15,667 nucleotides of DNA from Flavobacteriales bacterium UBA2798 (GTDB taxonomy: Bacteria; Bacteroidota; Bacteroidia; Flavobacteriales_D; UBA2798), in contig DEHO01000043.1 in assembly GCA_002351955.1 (NCBI GenBank), positions 70,159 through 85,825 on the forward strand, written 5' to 3'. The stretch's first letter is position 1. Every line of letters begins with the position of its first letter. The translations under genes were made by a program, and so were the position numbers. Shown piece after piece: positions 7,205 through 15,667 of this stretch. The notes under the pieces were generated by a model. That model ran no database searches. It was not told the origin of the DNA and saw only the letters and a program-made list of their open reading frames with translations.

Positions 7205-10200
7205 TCAGAAAGCTCATTACATTTTTTTCCCGTGAGTTCGGATTCTATGATGATGATAAACCGTATAAAATATTCAGGGTTTATTTGCTTTTTGCATCAA
7301 TAATTACTCCATTACTTACATCAACAATATATTCTGAGAGTACAACCAGGTATTGGGAGGTTGATTTATCTATCGAATTTTCGTTTCTCTTTACACTCAT
7401 CTTCTCTTTTTTTAATTCATGGGTAAGAAACCATCTTCGGTTATTGTTCTACATTATTTGTTTTGCCTCTAGCATTTATGCTTTCCTTAATATGTATTCG
7501 AGCGGATACAATACGGAAGATTTTATGGGATTCATTCTTGCTTTTTTTGCAATCAGTATAGGAATTCTTGATCACCGATACACTGTAATTTATTCAATTT
7601 CATTTTTGTTGATCTCAATATTTGGATCACTAAACATTAATTTTCCAACGGAAGTTGACCCTAATAGTGTAATTGTACTTGTATTTGTTGTAGGATTGGT
7701 TTGTTATATTATTCATTATACTCGTTATACGTTAATTCGGAATTTGCGTGATAACAAAAATGAAATGATGATTGGCCGCGATCGGCTTTTAACAGTATTG
7801 GATTCTGTTGACAATATTGTATACAACGTTGCAATTGATGAGAAGGGAAACAGGACAATTAAATATGTATCAGCAGCAATTGAAAAGGTTTTAGGATACA
7901 GTGCAGATGAATATATCACAGAAATTAAGGCCGGAAGGATTATAGAAAGAATTCATCCTGATGATTTGCCTGCTGTACTTGAAGCAGGTAAAAGATTAAA
8001 TAAAGATAAAGAACCGGTAATGATGCATTATCGGTTCTTGTCGGATAAAAAAGGTTATATCTGGCTGGAAGAAAAAGTATATCCAAAAATTGATCATACC
8101 GGAAGACATTATGCCAACATCGGCATTTCCTCGGATGTTACATTACGGATGAATAATGAAATGGAATTAAAGCGTTCAGAAGAACGTTATCGTTTAATGG
8201 TAGAGCGAAACCTTGCTGGTTTTTACAGGCTTGATCTTGATAATGTAATAATTGATTGTAATGATTCATTGGCCCGAATTATGGGTTATGGTTCCGGTTC
8301 CCTTGTTATTGGAAAAAGTATTAGTGAGGTTTATGCTGATTCAACGGATAAGGGTAGTTTTATTAAGTTACTTAAAGAGCGTAATACAATTTTAAATCAT
8401 GAAAGTCAGATTACATTAAGAAATGGTACAGTAAAATGGTTGCTTGAAAATGTGTCACTGATTCGAAATGCAGCAAATCAACCCGAATACATTGAAGGTA
8501 CGGTATTCGATATTACGGAGATGAAAGAAGCAGAGAAAAGGATCCGTTCCGCTCAGCAAAACCTGCAAATGGTAATTGATAATATCGATTCACTTGTTTA
8601 CAGTCTCGATATTGACGAATCCGGAAATAAGCATTTTCATTTTGTCGGCCCCCAGATAGAACGATTAATTGGTTTAAGCAAAGAAGAATATATCCGAGAT
8701 GTACAAAGTGGAAAAATCAATGAATTGTTCCATCCTGATGATCTTATAACCGTTGCAGGCAGGATAAGAGACCTGAAGAATAAAAAATCATCCGGAATTT
8801 TTACCTACAGATTTTGGTCCAAGACCAAAGGTGAATATATATGGTTAGAGGAGGCAATGTATCCTCAATTTAACGAGGAGGGTAGGTTATTCAGAAATTT
8901 TGGTGTTGTTCGCGATGTTTCGGAAACGAAAAAGTTTGAAGACGCTATTAAAGAATCTGAAAGAAATTTACGAATCCTGTTTGAACGAAACCTTGCTGGT
9001 GTTTTCAGGACAACTGTAGACGGAAGAATTCTGGATTGCAATGAAGCCTTTGTAAAAATGTTTAGGTATTCCTCAAAGGAAGAATTATTAAAGGGCACCA
9101 GTAAGGATTTTTATTATGATGAGAAGGACAGGCTGGATTATCTGAACGCCTTGAGAAAGGAGAATGTTCTGACCAATTATGAATTGAAATACAAACGAAA
9201 GGATGGAACGGAAGTTTGGGCTTTGCTCAATGTTTCTTTAATTGAAGAAAGCAATGTTCTGATTGGTACCATTATCGATATTTCCGGCTTAAAGGAAGCG
9301 GAGAATAAACTTTTGGAAAGTAAGAAATCCTATGAAGATCTTGTGGAAGGATCGCCTTATGGAATAATTCTTCACAAAGACGGAAGGGTCATTTTTGCGA
9401 ATAAAGCATCTTTCGAAATAGTTGGTTTAGATAAAGAGGGTTTTGGTATTGATAAGTTTTCTATATACGATTTTCTGTTACCGGAATACCGCGAAGAAAG
9501 TGAAATCAGACGCCAGCAGGTATTGAATGGAGAAGATGTTCCTTTCATACGCATTAAAATAAAGGACAACAACGGAAAGATTTTAGATGTCGAAACGAAA
9601 TCTCAATTGGTAAGTTATGAAGGTGAAAATGTAATTCAGACCACGCTTAAAAATATTACGCTTGAATTACAGCTCGAAAAAGAAAAATTGCGGGCAGAAA
9701 TTGCCGAACAAACGAACAGACTGCTTGAAGAAGAAATTCAGGAGCATAAATTAACGCAGGAAAAGCTGATAGAGATTCAGCAGTTTCTTCAGGGTATTAT
9801 CGGAAGCTCGATCGATATGATTATGGCATCCGGTGTGGATATGAAAATTGATATGATCAATACCGCTGCTTTACGTGCTTTCGGGTATACAGAGGAGGAG
9901 TTGATCGGCGTACATCCTGCAGTATTGTACAGTAGTCAAAATGAATTTGAAAAAATACAGCATTCACTGGAAGAACAAGGTTCTTTCACAGGAGAAATTG
10001 TGAACCGAAGGAAAAACGGAGAAACATTTATTTCTTATTTATCTGCCGCTTTGATTAAGGATCCTTCAGGAAAGATTATCGGGTCAATGGGTGTATCTCG
10101 GGATATTACTGAGATCATTGAAGCAGAACGCATCGTTGAAGAGCAGAATGCAAAGATCAAGGCTATTTTCGAAAACTCATCGAATATGATGATGTGGACG

Positions 10201-11529
10201 ATGGATAAAGATTTACAGATTACATCGTTCAACCGCATATTTGGAGAAGTGGTAAAAAGTGTTGTAGGCAAAACTGTTGAGACCGGAGATTCATACCAGG
10301 ATTTATTAGGCGGATTACCCGGCCCGGTGTTCTCTCGAATTCTTCGCGCGGCATTTGCCAATTCATTTAACGGAAAAGCCGAAGAGACAGAAGGTCCATT
10401 ATTGGGAGGAAATGAGAATGGCGCATGGTTTGAGATCTTTTTAAATCCAATTCTTCTTGATTCAGGAGAGATTGAAGAAATCAGTTGTGTTGCCTATGAT
10501 ATTACTGAGCGAAGAAAGGCGCAGATTGAATTAAAGATCAGTGAAGAACGAAACGCGGCAATGATACGAGCATTACCGGATTTAATATTCAGGATGAGTA
10601 AAAGTGGCGAATACCTGGATGTGATCTTTAAAAACCGGAATGATCTGGCGGACGACCCTGAAAATTTTATTGGAATAAACATCCTTCAGCATTTTCCCGG
10701 AGAAATGGGTCAGCGTTTTCTCAGCTCTATTCTACATGCCATTACTACTGGAGAAGTAGTGCAAATTGAATACAGTGCACCAATACGGGGTCATTTCAGG
10801 CATTTTGAAGCGCGTTATTCCCGTATCAATGATCAGGAAGCTCTGGTGGTAATTCGTGATATCAGCGAGAAGAAGGAAGCCGAAAACAGCCTTATCGATT
10901 CACTTAAGGAGAAGGAGATCCTGCTTAAGGAGGTCAACCACAGGGTGAAGAACAATTTGCAGGTAATTTCGAGCATTCTTAATCTGCAGTCGAGTTACGT
11001 GAAAGATGAAAACACGCTCCAGATCCTGCGTGAAAGCCAGAACAGGATCAAATCCATGTCGTTCATCCACGAGAGTCTTTACCAGACCAAGATGTTCAGT
11101 TCCGTAAATTTTTCAGACTACATATATGACTTATCGAAAAATTTGGTACATTCATACCAGGTTTTTGGCGATTTGGTCGAACTGGACTTTCGTTTGGGCG
11201 ATGTACACCTTAACCTCGATCAGTCAATTCCCTGTGGGTTGATTGTTAACGAGTTGGTTTCTAATGCGTTAAAATACGCTTTCCCAAATGGGCGGAAAGG
11301 CTGTATCAGGATCGAGCTGAGGGAAGAGGGCAAGCTTGTTATGATGGGTGTTCAGGACAATGGTGTTGGTTTACCGGAAGGCTTTGATGCGAATGCAACA
11401 GAGACACTCGGTTTGCAGCTGGTTTCTACTCTTGTAGAACAAATTGAAGGAACCATGACGCTCAATTCCACACCCGGTAAGGGCACTGAATATTTGATTA
11501 CTTTTGAAAAAATCGAACTAAACCGATGA
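7201..11529 (+). CDS. Six-helix membrane sensor histidine kinase with eight PAS domains and a HisKA_2 core
   Basis: The 1442-residue kinase begins with six hydrophobic helices (about 24-43, 57-72, 79-99, 107-122, 125-145, 155-174). Eight PAS-like domains follow at about 195-318, 324-450, 452-580, 584-702, 705-820, 861-974, 981-1105 and 1110-1227. Many end in the PAC-type pattern D-I-T/S-E-x-K. A coiled coil lies at about 820-860, and a HisKA_2 dimerisation domain begins with EVNHRVKNNLQ. His1247 is the expected phospho-acceptor. The HATPase_c domain shows an N box (NELVSNALKY, N1350/N1355) and G boxes (DNGVG at 1386-1390, then TLGLQL), so it looks catalytically complete. There is no receiver domain. 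The helices do not obviously match a named sensor family, and no haem- or flavin-binding motif could be identified in the PAS domains. The gene overlaps both neighbours by ATGA. Confidence 0.94.
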   Translation: MIRKLITFFSREFGFYDDDKPYKIFRVYLLFASIITPLLTSTIYSESTTRYWEVDLSIEFSFLFTLIFSFFNSWVRNHLRLLFYIICFASSIYAFLNMYSSGYNTEDFMGFILAFFAISIGILDHRYTVIYSISFLLISIFGSLNINFPTEVDPNSVIVLVFVVGLVCYIIHYTRYTLIRNLRDNKNEMMIGRDRLLTVLDSVDNIVYNVAIDEKGNRTIKYVSAAIEKVLGYSADEYITEIKAGRIIERIHPDDLPAVLEAGKRLNKDKEPVMMHYRFLSDKKGYIWLEEKVYPKIDHTGRHYANIGISSDVTLRMNNEMELKRSEERYRLMVERNLAGFYRLDLDNVIIDCNDSLARIMGYGSGSLVIGKSISEVYADSTDKGSFIKLLKERNTILNHESQITLRNGTVKWLLENVSLIRNAANQPEYIEGTVFDITEMKEAEKRIRSAQQNLQMVIDNIDSLVYSLDIDESGNKHFHFVGPQIERLIGLSKEEYIRDVQSGKINELFHPDDLITVAGRIRDLKNKKSSGIFTYRFWSKTKGEYIWLEEAMYPQFNEEGRLFRNFGVVRDVSETKKFEDAIKESERNLRILFERNLAGVFRTTVDGRILDCNEAFVKMFRYSSKEELLKGTSKDFYYDEKDRLDYLNALRKENVLTNYELKYKRKDGTEVWALLNVSLIEESNVLIGTIIDISGLKEAENKLLESKKSYEDLVEGSPYGIILHKDGRVIFANKASFEIVGLDKEGFGIDKFSIYDFLLPEYREESEIRRQQVLNGEDVPFIRIKIKDNNGKILDVETKSQLVSYEGENVIQTTLKNITLELQLEKEKLRAEIAEQTNRLLEEEIQEHKLTQEKLIEIQQFLQGIIGSSIDMIMASGVDMKIDMINTAALRAFGYTEEELIGVHPAVLYSSQNEFEKIQHSLEEQGSFTGEIVNRRKNGETFISYLSAALIKDPSGKIIGSMGVSRDITEIIEAERIVEEQNAKIKAIFENSSNMMMWTMDKDLQITSFNRIFGEVVKSVVGKTVETGDSYQDLLGGLPGPVFSRILRAAFANSFNGKAEETEGPLLGGNENGAWFEIFLNPILLDSGEIEEISCVAYDITERRKAQIELKISEERNAAMIRALPDLIFRMSKSGEYLDVIFKNRNDLADDPENFIGINILQHFPGEMGQRFLSSILHAITTGEVVQIEYSAPIRGHFRHFEARYSRINDQEALVVIRDISEKKEAENSLIDSLKEKEILLKEVNHRVKNNLQVISSILNLQSSYVKDENTLQILRESQNRIKSMSFIHESLYQTKMFSSVNFSDYIYDLSKNLVHSYQVFGDLVELDFRLGDVHLNLDQSIPCGLIVNELVSNALKYAFPNGRKGCIRIELREEGKLVMMGVQDNGVGLPEGFDANATETLGLQLVSTLVEQIEGTMTLNSTPGKGTEYLITFEKIELNR

Positions 11530-12284
11530 ATATGTCCAAGACAAGCGTACTGGTAGTTGAAGACGAAAGCATTGTTTCCAAAGACATTCAGCAGAGCCTG
11601 ACTAAACTTGGTTACAACGTTGTGGGTTCTGCATCTACAGGCGAAAAGGCAATTGCACTGGCTTCTGAATTGCGTCCTGATATTGTGTTGATGGACATCA
11701 TGCTCAAAGGCACTATCACCGGAATAGATGCTGCAGCAGAGATTAAAAAGAACGAAGGGATTCCTGTTATCTTTCTTACTGCATATGCAGATGAAAGCAC
11801 GCTTGCCAAGGCAAAGGTGACAGAGCCTTATGGTTATATCATTAAGCCGTTTAAAGAAATTGATCTGCACACCTCAATTGAGATGGCGTTGTATAAGCAT
11901 AAGAAGGAAAGTGAGATTGTAAAAGAACGTGACTTCCTTTATTCTATCGTTGAGAACAAAGAATCGAAAGACTATATTTTCGTTAAATCCAATTCTCGCC
12001 TGATTAAACTCAATACCAAAGAGATTTATTATATCGAGGCGTTGAAGGACTATGTGGTGATTAACACTCTTAACAGTCGTTATACAATTCATTCCACAAT
12101 GAAAGACATTGAAAAGAAAATGCCTGTGAGTGATTTTATTCGCGTGCACCGCTCTTTCATTGTGCGTATTGATAAGATCGCCTCGATCGATTTACCAAAC
12201 CTCGTTTTGGAGAATGACAAAAAAGTTATTCCAATCGGCGGTTCTTACAAAGATGATTTAGTGAATCGTCTTAACCTAGTGTAA
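11526..12284 (+). CDS. LytTR-family DNA-binding response regulator
   Basis: The 252-residue protein has an N-terminal receiver domain (about 6-125). It shows the acidic pocket VVEDE (E12, D13), phospho-acceptor D57 in LMDIML, T85 in FLTAYAD and K108 in IKPF. A short helical linker leads to a LytTR domain (about 151-250) with IYYIEALKDYVVIN and FIRVHRSFIVRIDKI. LytTR domains bind DNA as a beta-fold, usually at paired direct repeats. The start ATG overlaps the kinase stop as ATGA, so this is almost certainly the cognate regulator phosphorylated by the upstream kinase. Its targets are not evident; the repeats upstream of the operon are one candidate for autoregulation. Length is normal for the family. 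Confidence 0.95.
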   Translation: MNMSKTSVLVVEDESIVSKDIQQSLTKLGYNVVGSASTGEKAIALASELRPDIVLMDIMLKGTITGIDAAAEIKKNEGIPVIFLTAYADESTLAKAKVTEPYGYIIKPFKEIDLHTSIEMALYKHKKESEIVKERDFLYSIVENKESKDYIFVKSNSRLIKLNTKEIYYIEALKDYVVINTLNSRYTIHSTMKDIEKKMPVSDFIRVHRSFIVRIDKIASIDLPNLVLENDKKVIPIGGSYKDDLVNRLNLV

Positions 12285-12301
12285 GACTCATTTTTGATTT
12301 T

Positions 12302-13696
12302 ATGATGCAGTTCCTTTTGCGGAATCGAAACTGGATTCTGTTTTGGGCACTGGTAATTCTGTTGGTGATTGCCACATTAGTTCAGGACGGGATGTTCATG
12401 GATGGGCAGCAATACGCAATTGTTGCGAAAAACATGGCGGTAGGAGAAGGGTCATTCTGGCATCCGTTTTTGTCGCCTACATGGTACAAAGCCGGGTCAG
12501 GCAGTTTTATGGAACACCCGCCTCTTGGGTTTTACCTGCAATCAATTTTTTTCAGATTATTTGGTGAGAGTATGTATACCGAAAGAGCGTATTCGTTTTT
12601 TACCATGCTTGTAGCGGTTTCTTTAATCGTGCTCATCTGGAAGGAGTTTCATTCGGATGAAGAAAATTCAGCCTGGCTTCCATTAGTAATTTGGATTACA
12701 ATTCCTGTTTGCTTTTGGTCGTATTCCAATAATCTCATGGAGAACACCATGGGTATGTTTACATTAATGTCAATTCTGTTTCAGCTCAGGTATTTTATTT
12801 CTCGTAACATTTTATGGTTTTTACTTGGAGCGTTGAGTATTGTTGCAGCATTTTTATGTAAAGGAATACCGGGATTATTCCCTATTGCTTTCCCGTTTAT
12901 TTGGTATTGGGTATATGCAAAGGAGAATTTGCAGAAAGGAATTTATCTTTCGGTGGGATTGCTGCTTTTCTTTCTGCTGGCGATGTTCTCCTTGATTTTG
13001 ATACCGGAAGCCACAGAGAGTCTGTCGTTTTATTTTTTCGATCGTTTGTTGTTTCGGATTGAGTCGGAACCAACAACAACGAACCATTTTACTGTAATTG
13101 TGGATCTGATTTCACAACTAGGCATTGCTATCGGAATATGTGTTTTGATTGTAATGGTTAATGGTTTTAAAGCCGTTTCATTTAACAGAAAACAGTTTAA
13201 ACTATTTTTATTTCTTGGTATTTCTGCCTCGCTTCCATTAATGGCTACCGGTGTGCAGCGGGACTTTTATCTGGTACCTTCACTTCCTTTTTACGCAATG
13301 GCTGCCGGTGTGTTTATTAAGATGCCGGTTATAAACTTGCTTTCAGGTAAGCGAATACGCAAATGGAATCTTGTAGTAGCAATGTTGTTTTTTTTCATTT
13401 CTGTAACCATTGCATCATCCAAAATCGGTGAGTGTTCCCGCGATAAAGAATTATTGAAGGATGTTTATGCTTTGACCAACTGTATTCCTAAAAAAGAGGT
13501 AATTGCGGTTGAGGAGGAATTGCTTCAGGCCTGGAGTCTGGAATTTTATTTATTGCGTCATCATGGCGTATCGTTTCACGGAGGAAAAGCGAACAAACGT
13601 TTTTTGCTGCAAAGGATTAGCTCTGAACAGCCGGAAGGTACATGGAAAAAAACACCGTGTGATTTGAAGAATTACACGCTGTTTTGTTATGATTGA
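12302..13696 (+). CDS. GT39/ArnT-like polytopic membrane glycosyltransferase
   Basis: The 464-residue protein has about ten to eleven hydrophobic helices, starting at residues 11-30. The first large loop carries D34-G-x-x-Y, in the place of the acidic catalytic residue of GT-C enzymes, and EHPPLGFYLQSIFFRLFGES (71-90), very like the HPPL-x-Y-W...LFG signature of ArnT/PMT proteins. A later segment, QRDFYLVPSLPFYAM (319-333), matches the family's Y-L-L-P-x-L-P pattern. Such enzymes transfer a sugar from a polyprenyl-phosphate donor to lipid or protein outside the cytoplasmic membrane; donor and acceptor are unknown here. It begins 17 bp after the LytTR gene on the same strand, so co-transcription is likely. 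Of two adjacent ATGs I chose the first, at 12302. Its TGA ends at 13696, directly abutting the RNase R stop. Confidence 0.85.
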   Translation: MMQFLLRNRNWILFWALVILLVIATLVQDGMFMDGQQYAIVAKNMAVGEGSFWHPFLSPTWYKAGSGSFMEHPPLGFYLQSIFFRLFGESMYTERAYSFFTMLVAVSLIVLIWKEFHSDEENSAWLPLVIWITIPVCFWSYSNNLMENTMGMFTLMSILFQLRYFISRNILWFLLGALSIVAAFLCKGIPGLFPIAFPFIWYWVYAKENLQKGIYLSVGLLLFFLLAMFSLILIPEATESLSFYFFDRLLFRIESEPTTTNHFTVIVDLISQLGIAIGICVLIVMVNGFKAVSFNRKQFKLFLFLGISASLPLMATGVQRDFYLVPSLPFYAMAAGVFIKMPVINLLSGKRIRKWNLVVAMLFFFISVTIASSKIGECSRDKELLKDVYALTNCIPKKEVIAVEEELLQAWSLEFYLLRHHGVSFHGGKANKRFLLQRISSEQPEGTWKKTPCDLKNYTLFCYD

Positions 13697-15667
13697 TTAC
13701 ATCAGTTCAAAATCGATCTGACGCTTCATCATATCCGCGCCTTTTACCTTGATCTTTACTTTTGTCCCCAAGCGGAATGTCTTTTTTGTTTTTGTTCCGC
13801 GCACACAAAGTGCTTTCTGGTCGTAAACATACATGTCGTCCCGAATGCTTCTTAATGAGATCATCCCTTCGCACTTACTTTCTGCTACCTCAACAAAAAT
13901 TCCCCATTCTGCCACACCCGAAACTACTCCGTCGAATATTTTGCCAATATTCTCTTTCATGTACTCTACCTGTTTGTACTTGATCGAAGCCCGTTCTGCA
14001 TCGCTTGCCTTCTTTTCCTGGGCAGAGGAGTGTTTACACCATAACTCCAATTGGGATTTTGAAGGCCCTTTATCGCCATCCAGGAAGTGTTGAAGCATTC
14101 GGTGTACAATAAGGTCGGGATAACGCCGTATGGGTGATGTAAAGTGGGTGTAATAGTCGAACGCCAGGCCGTAGTGACCAATATTGTTTACATCGTATAT
14201 AGCCTTTGCCATTGAACGGATGGTATAGGTTTGTATGGTTTCGGCAACCTGTGGGTCTTTAATGTCTTTTAGTAATTCTGCAATCGCCTGTGGCAGTCTT
14301 CGCGAATCGTACGATTTTAGCTTATAACCCAAGAGCGAAACAAAGGTGGAGAGCTCCTTCAGTTTTTCTTCCTTGGGCTCGTCGTGAATTCTGTAAACCA
14401 TTGGATAAATCTTCTTTTTTCCGTCCGGTTCACCAATGTATTTTGCAACGGCTTTATTGGCAAGCAACATAAATTCTTCGATCAGCTTGTTTGCGTCACG
14501 CGATACTTTGGTATATACGCCGATTGGTTTTCCTTTATCATCCAGGCGGAATTTTACCTCAACACTTTCCAGTCCGAGAGCGCCATTTGCCATTCTTTTA
14601 TCGCGAATGATTTTGGCCATTTTGTCCATGATCCGGATTTCATTCATCAGATCACCGTCGTTGCCTTCAATTATTTTTTGCGCTTCTTCATAAGTAAATC
14701 TGCGGTCGGAATGAATGACTGTTCTCCCAAACCATTCTTTGCGCACATTCGCATCTTCATCTATTTCGAATACCACAGAAAAAGTGAGCTTGTCTTCGTT
14801 CGGACGCAAGGAGCAGATCTGGTTGGAAAGTATTTCCGGTAACATTGGCACCACCCGGTCTACCAGGTAAACAGATGTGGCTCTGTTCAAGGCTTCTTTA
14901 TCAAGTATACTTTCGGGTACAACGTAATGCGAAACATCGGCTATATGAACCCCTATTTCATAGATCTTTTTACCCTTGTCTTCACGCAGGAACTGAATCG
15001 ATAAGGCATCGTCGAAATCTTTTGCGTCTTCAGGATCTATTGTGAATGTGGTTATCGATCGAAAATCGCGACGTTTGGACACTTCTGCCGAACTTATGGC
15101 GGGGTCAAGTTTATTGGCGTAATTTTCAACGTCCTTTGGATAATGATAAGGTAATCCGAACTCTGCAAGGATGGCATGCATTTCTGTTTCATTTTCCCCG
15201 GCCTTGCCTAAAACCTCTATCACTTTTCCAAAGGGATTGGTAGCGTGTGAGGGCCAATCGCCAAGCTGAACGATTGCTTTGTCCATGTGCCTGGCGCCGT
15301 TCAATTTTTCCAACGGAATGAAAATATCAACGTGCATGCGTTGCGAATCAGGAATAAGAAATGCAAAGTTTTTACTTAACTCGATTCTGCCAACAAATGT
15401 ATCGGTAGATCGCTGTATTATTTCTACCACCTCTCCTTCCGGTTGTTTATCTCTGCGGGAGGGGTGCAGCAAAACTTTTACCGTATCACCATTCAATGAC
15501 CGGTTAAGATCGTTTTTATTGATAAAGACATCCTGAATCCCTTCCTGGCCTGATAATAAGTAACCATTACCCCGACTGTTGATTTCAATGGTTCCTGTTA
15601 GGTATTTACGGTCTTGTTTGATCACATATCTACCCCTGTCCACTTCTTTGAGCTTGCCGTCTTCTCT
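13697..15667 (-). CDS. rnr: Ribonuclease R, N-terminus beyond the window
   Basis: The frame is open from the right edge to TAA at 13699-13697, giving 657 codons. A GTG at 15643 is internal: the eight upstream codons (R-E-D-G-K-L-K-E) continue the protein. By comparison with family members of about 700 residues or more, some 50-70 N-terminal residues are missing. RNase R is a processive 3'-5' exoribonuclease that degrades structured RNA, in mRNA and rRNA turnover. Two cold-shock domains come first, then the RNB domain, with the magnesium-binding set in TIDPEDAKDFDDALS; its first Asp is encoded at 15037-15035 and the set aligns with Asp201/207/209/210 of E. coli RNase II. The RNB signature HFTSPIRRYPDLIVHRML and a C-terminal S1 domain (GVVSGVAEWGIFVEV) follow. 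All catalytic aspartates are present. Confidence 0.96.
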   Translation of the reverse strand, partial: REDGKLKEVDRGRYVIKQDRKYLTGTIEINSRGNGYLLSGQEGIQDVFINKNDLNRSLNGDTVKVLLHPSRRDKQPEGEVVEIIQRSTDTFVGRIELSKNFAFLIPDSQRMHVDIFIPLEKLNGARHMDKAIVQLGDWPSHATNPFGKVIEVLGKAGENETEMHAILAEFGLPYHYPKDVENYANKLDPAISSAEVSKRRDFRSITTFTIDPEDAKDFDDALSIQFLREDKGKKIYEIGVHIADVSHYVVPESILDKEALNRATSVYLVDRVVPMLPEILSNQICSLRPNEDKLTFSVVFEIDEDANVRKEWFGRTVIHSDRRFTYEEAQKIIEGNDGDLMNEIRIMDKMAKIIRDKRMANGALGLESVEVKFRLDDKGKPIGVYTKVSRDANKLIEEFMLLANKAVAKYIGEPDGKKKIYPMVYRIHDEPKEEKLKELSTFVSLLGYKLKSYDSRRLPQAIAELLKDIKDPQVAETIQTYTIRSMAKAIYDVNNIGHYGLAFDYYTHFTSPIRRYPDLIVHRMLQHFLDGDKGPSKSQLELWCKHSSAQEKKASDAERASIKYKQVEYMKENIGKIFDGVVSGVAEWGIFVEVAESKCEGMISLRSIRDDMYVYDQKALCVRGTKTKKTFRLGTKVKIKVKGADMMKRQIDFELM

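Noticed and set aside
11352..11870. 172-codon open frame on the minus strand across the kinase/regulator junction
   Set aside because: It lies wholly opposite two strongly supported genes, is rich in Cys, His and Arg as antisense frames often are, and has no recognisable domain or start signal.
14384..14842. 152-codon open frame on the plus strand inside rnr
   Set aside because: It is opposite the RNB catalytic domain, whose motifs are intact; the frame has no domain or signal and looks like an antisense shadow.

Overview
The window comes from a member of the Bacteroidota, most likely a gliding flavobacterium- or cytophaga-like lineage. The evidence is a CHU_C (gliding-motility-associated) C-terminal domain behind a PKD domain, a secreted MORN-variant repeat protein, a TlpA-type thioredoxin lipoprotein, a HisKA_2 multi-PAS kinase paired with a LytTR regulator, moderate-to-low GC, and start codons without recognisable Shine-Dalgarno sequences. 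It holds ten well-supported genes. Two run off the edges: a ferritin on the left and RNase R on the right.

Layout. 1-103 (minus): 5' end of a ferritin. 151-182: strong intrinsic terminator for the minus strand. 209-1851 (minus): an ECF sigma factor followed after 5 bp by a membrane protein with a short cytoplasmic head, one transmembrane helix, a PKD domain and a CHU_C domain, probably the cognate anti-sigma or sensor. 1970-3211 (plus): divergent lipoprotein with two similar beta-rich modules and a CPNC thioredoxin domain. 3224-5244 (minus): rpiB and an exported M28 metallopeptidase, joined by a 4-nt ATGA overlap. 5245-5659: 415-bp control region with spaced repeats and possibly one small ORF. 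5660-13696 (plus): four-gene block of an exported protein with about 18 MORN-like repeats, a 1442-aa kinase with six membrane helices and eight PAS domains, a REC-LytTR response regulator, and a GT39/ArnT-like membrane glycosyltransferase. 13697-15667 (minus): RNase R, open at the right edge.

How it fits together. The first three genes of the plus block are linked by two ATGA overlaps and the fourth follows after 17 bp, so the block reads as one transcription unit: an envelope repeat protein, a membrane kinase, a DNA-binding regulator and an envelope glycosyltransferase. I infer a dedicated envelope sensing and response system; nothing in the sequence gives the signal or targets. The block lies between two housekeeping loci on the opposite strand, and its last stop codon directly abuts the stop codon of RNase R. 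The sigma/PKD-CHU_C pair beside a thiol-redox lipoprotein is a second possible envelope-signalling locus. I saw no tRNA, rRNA, CRISPR array, insertion sequence or phage gene.
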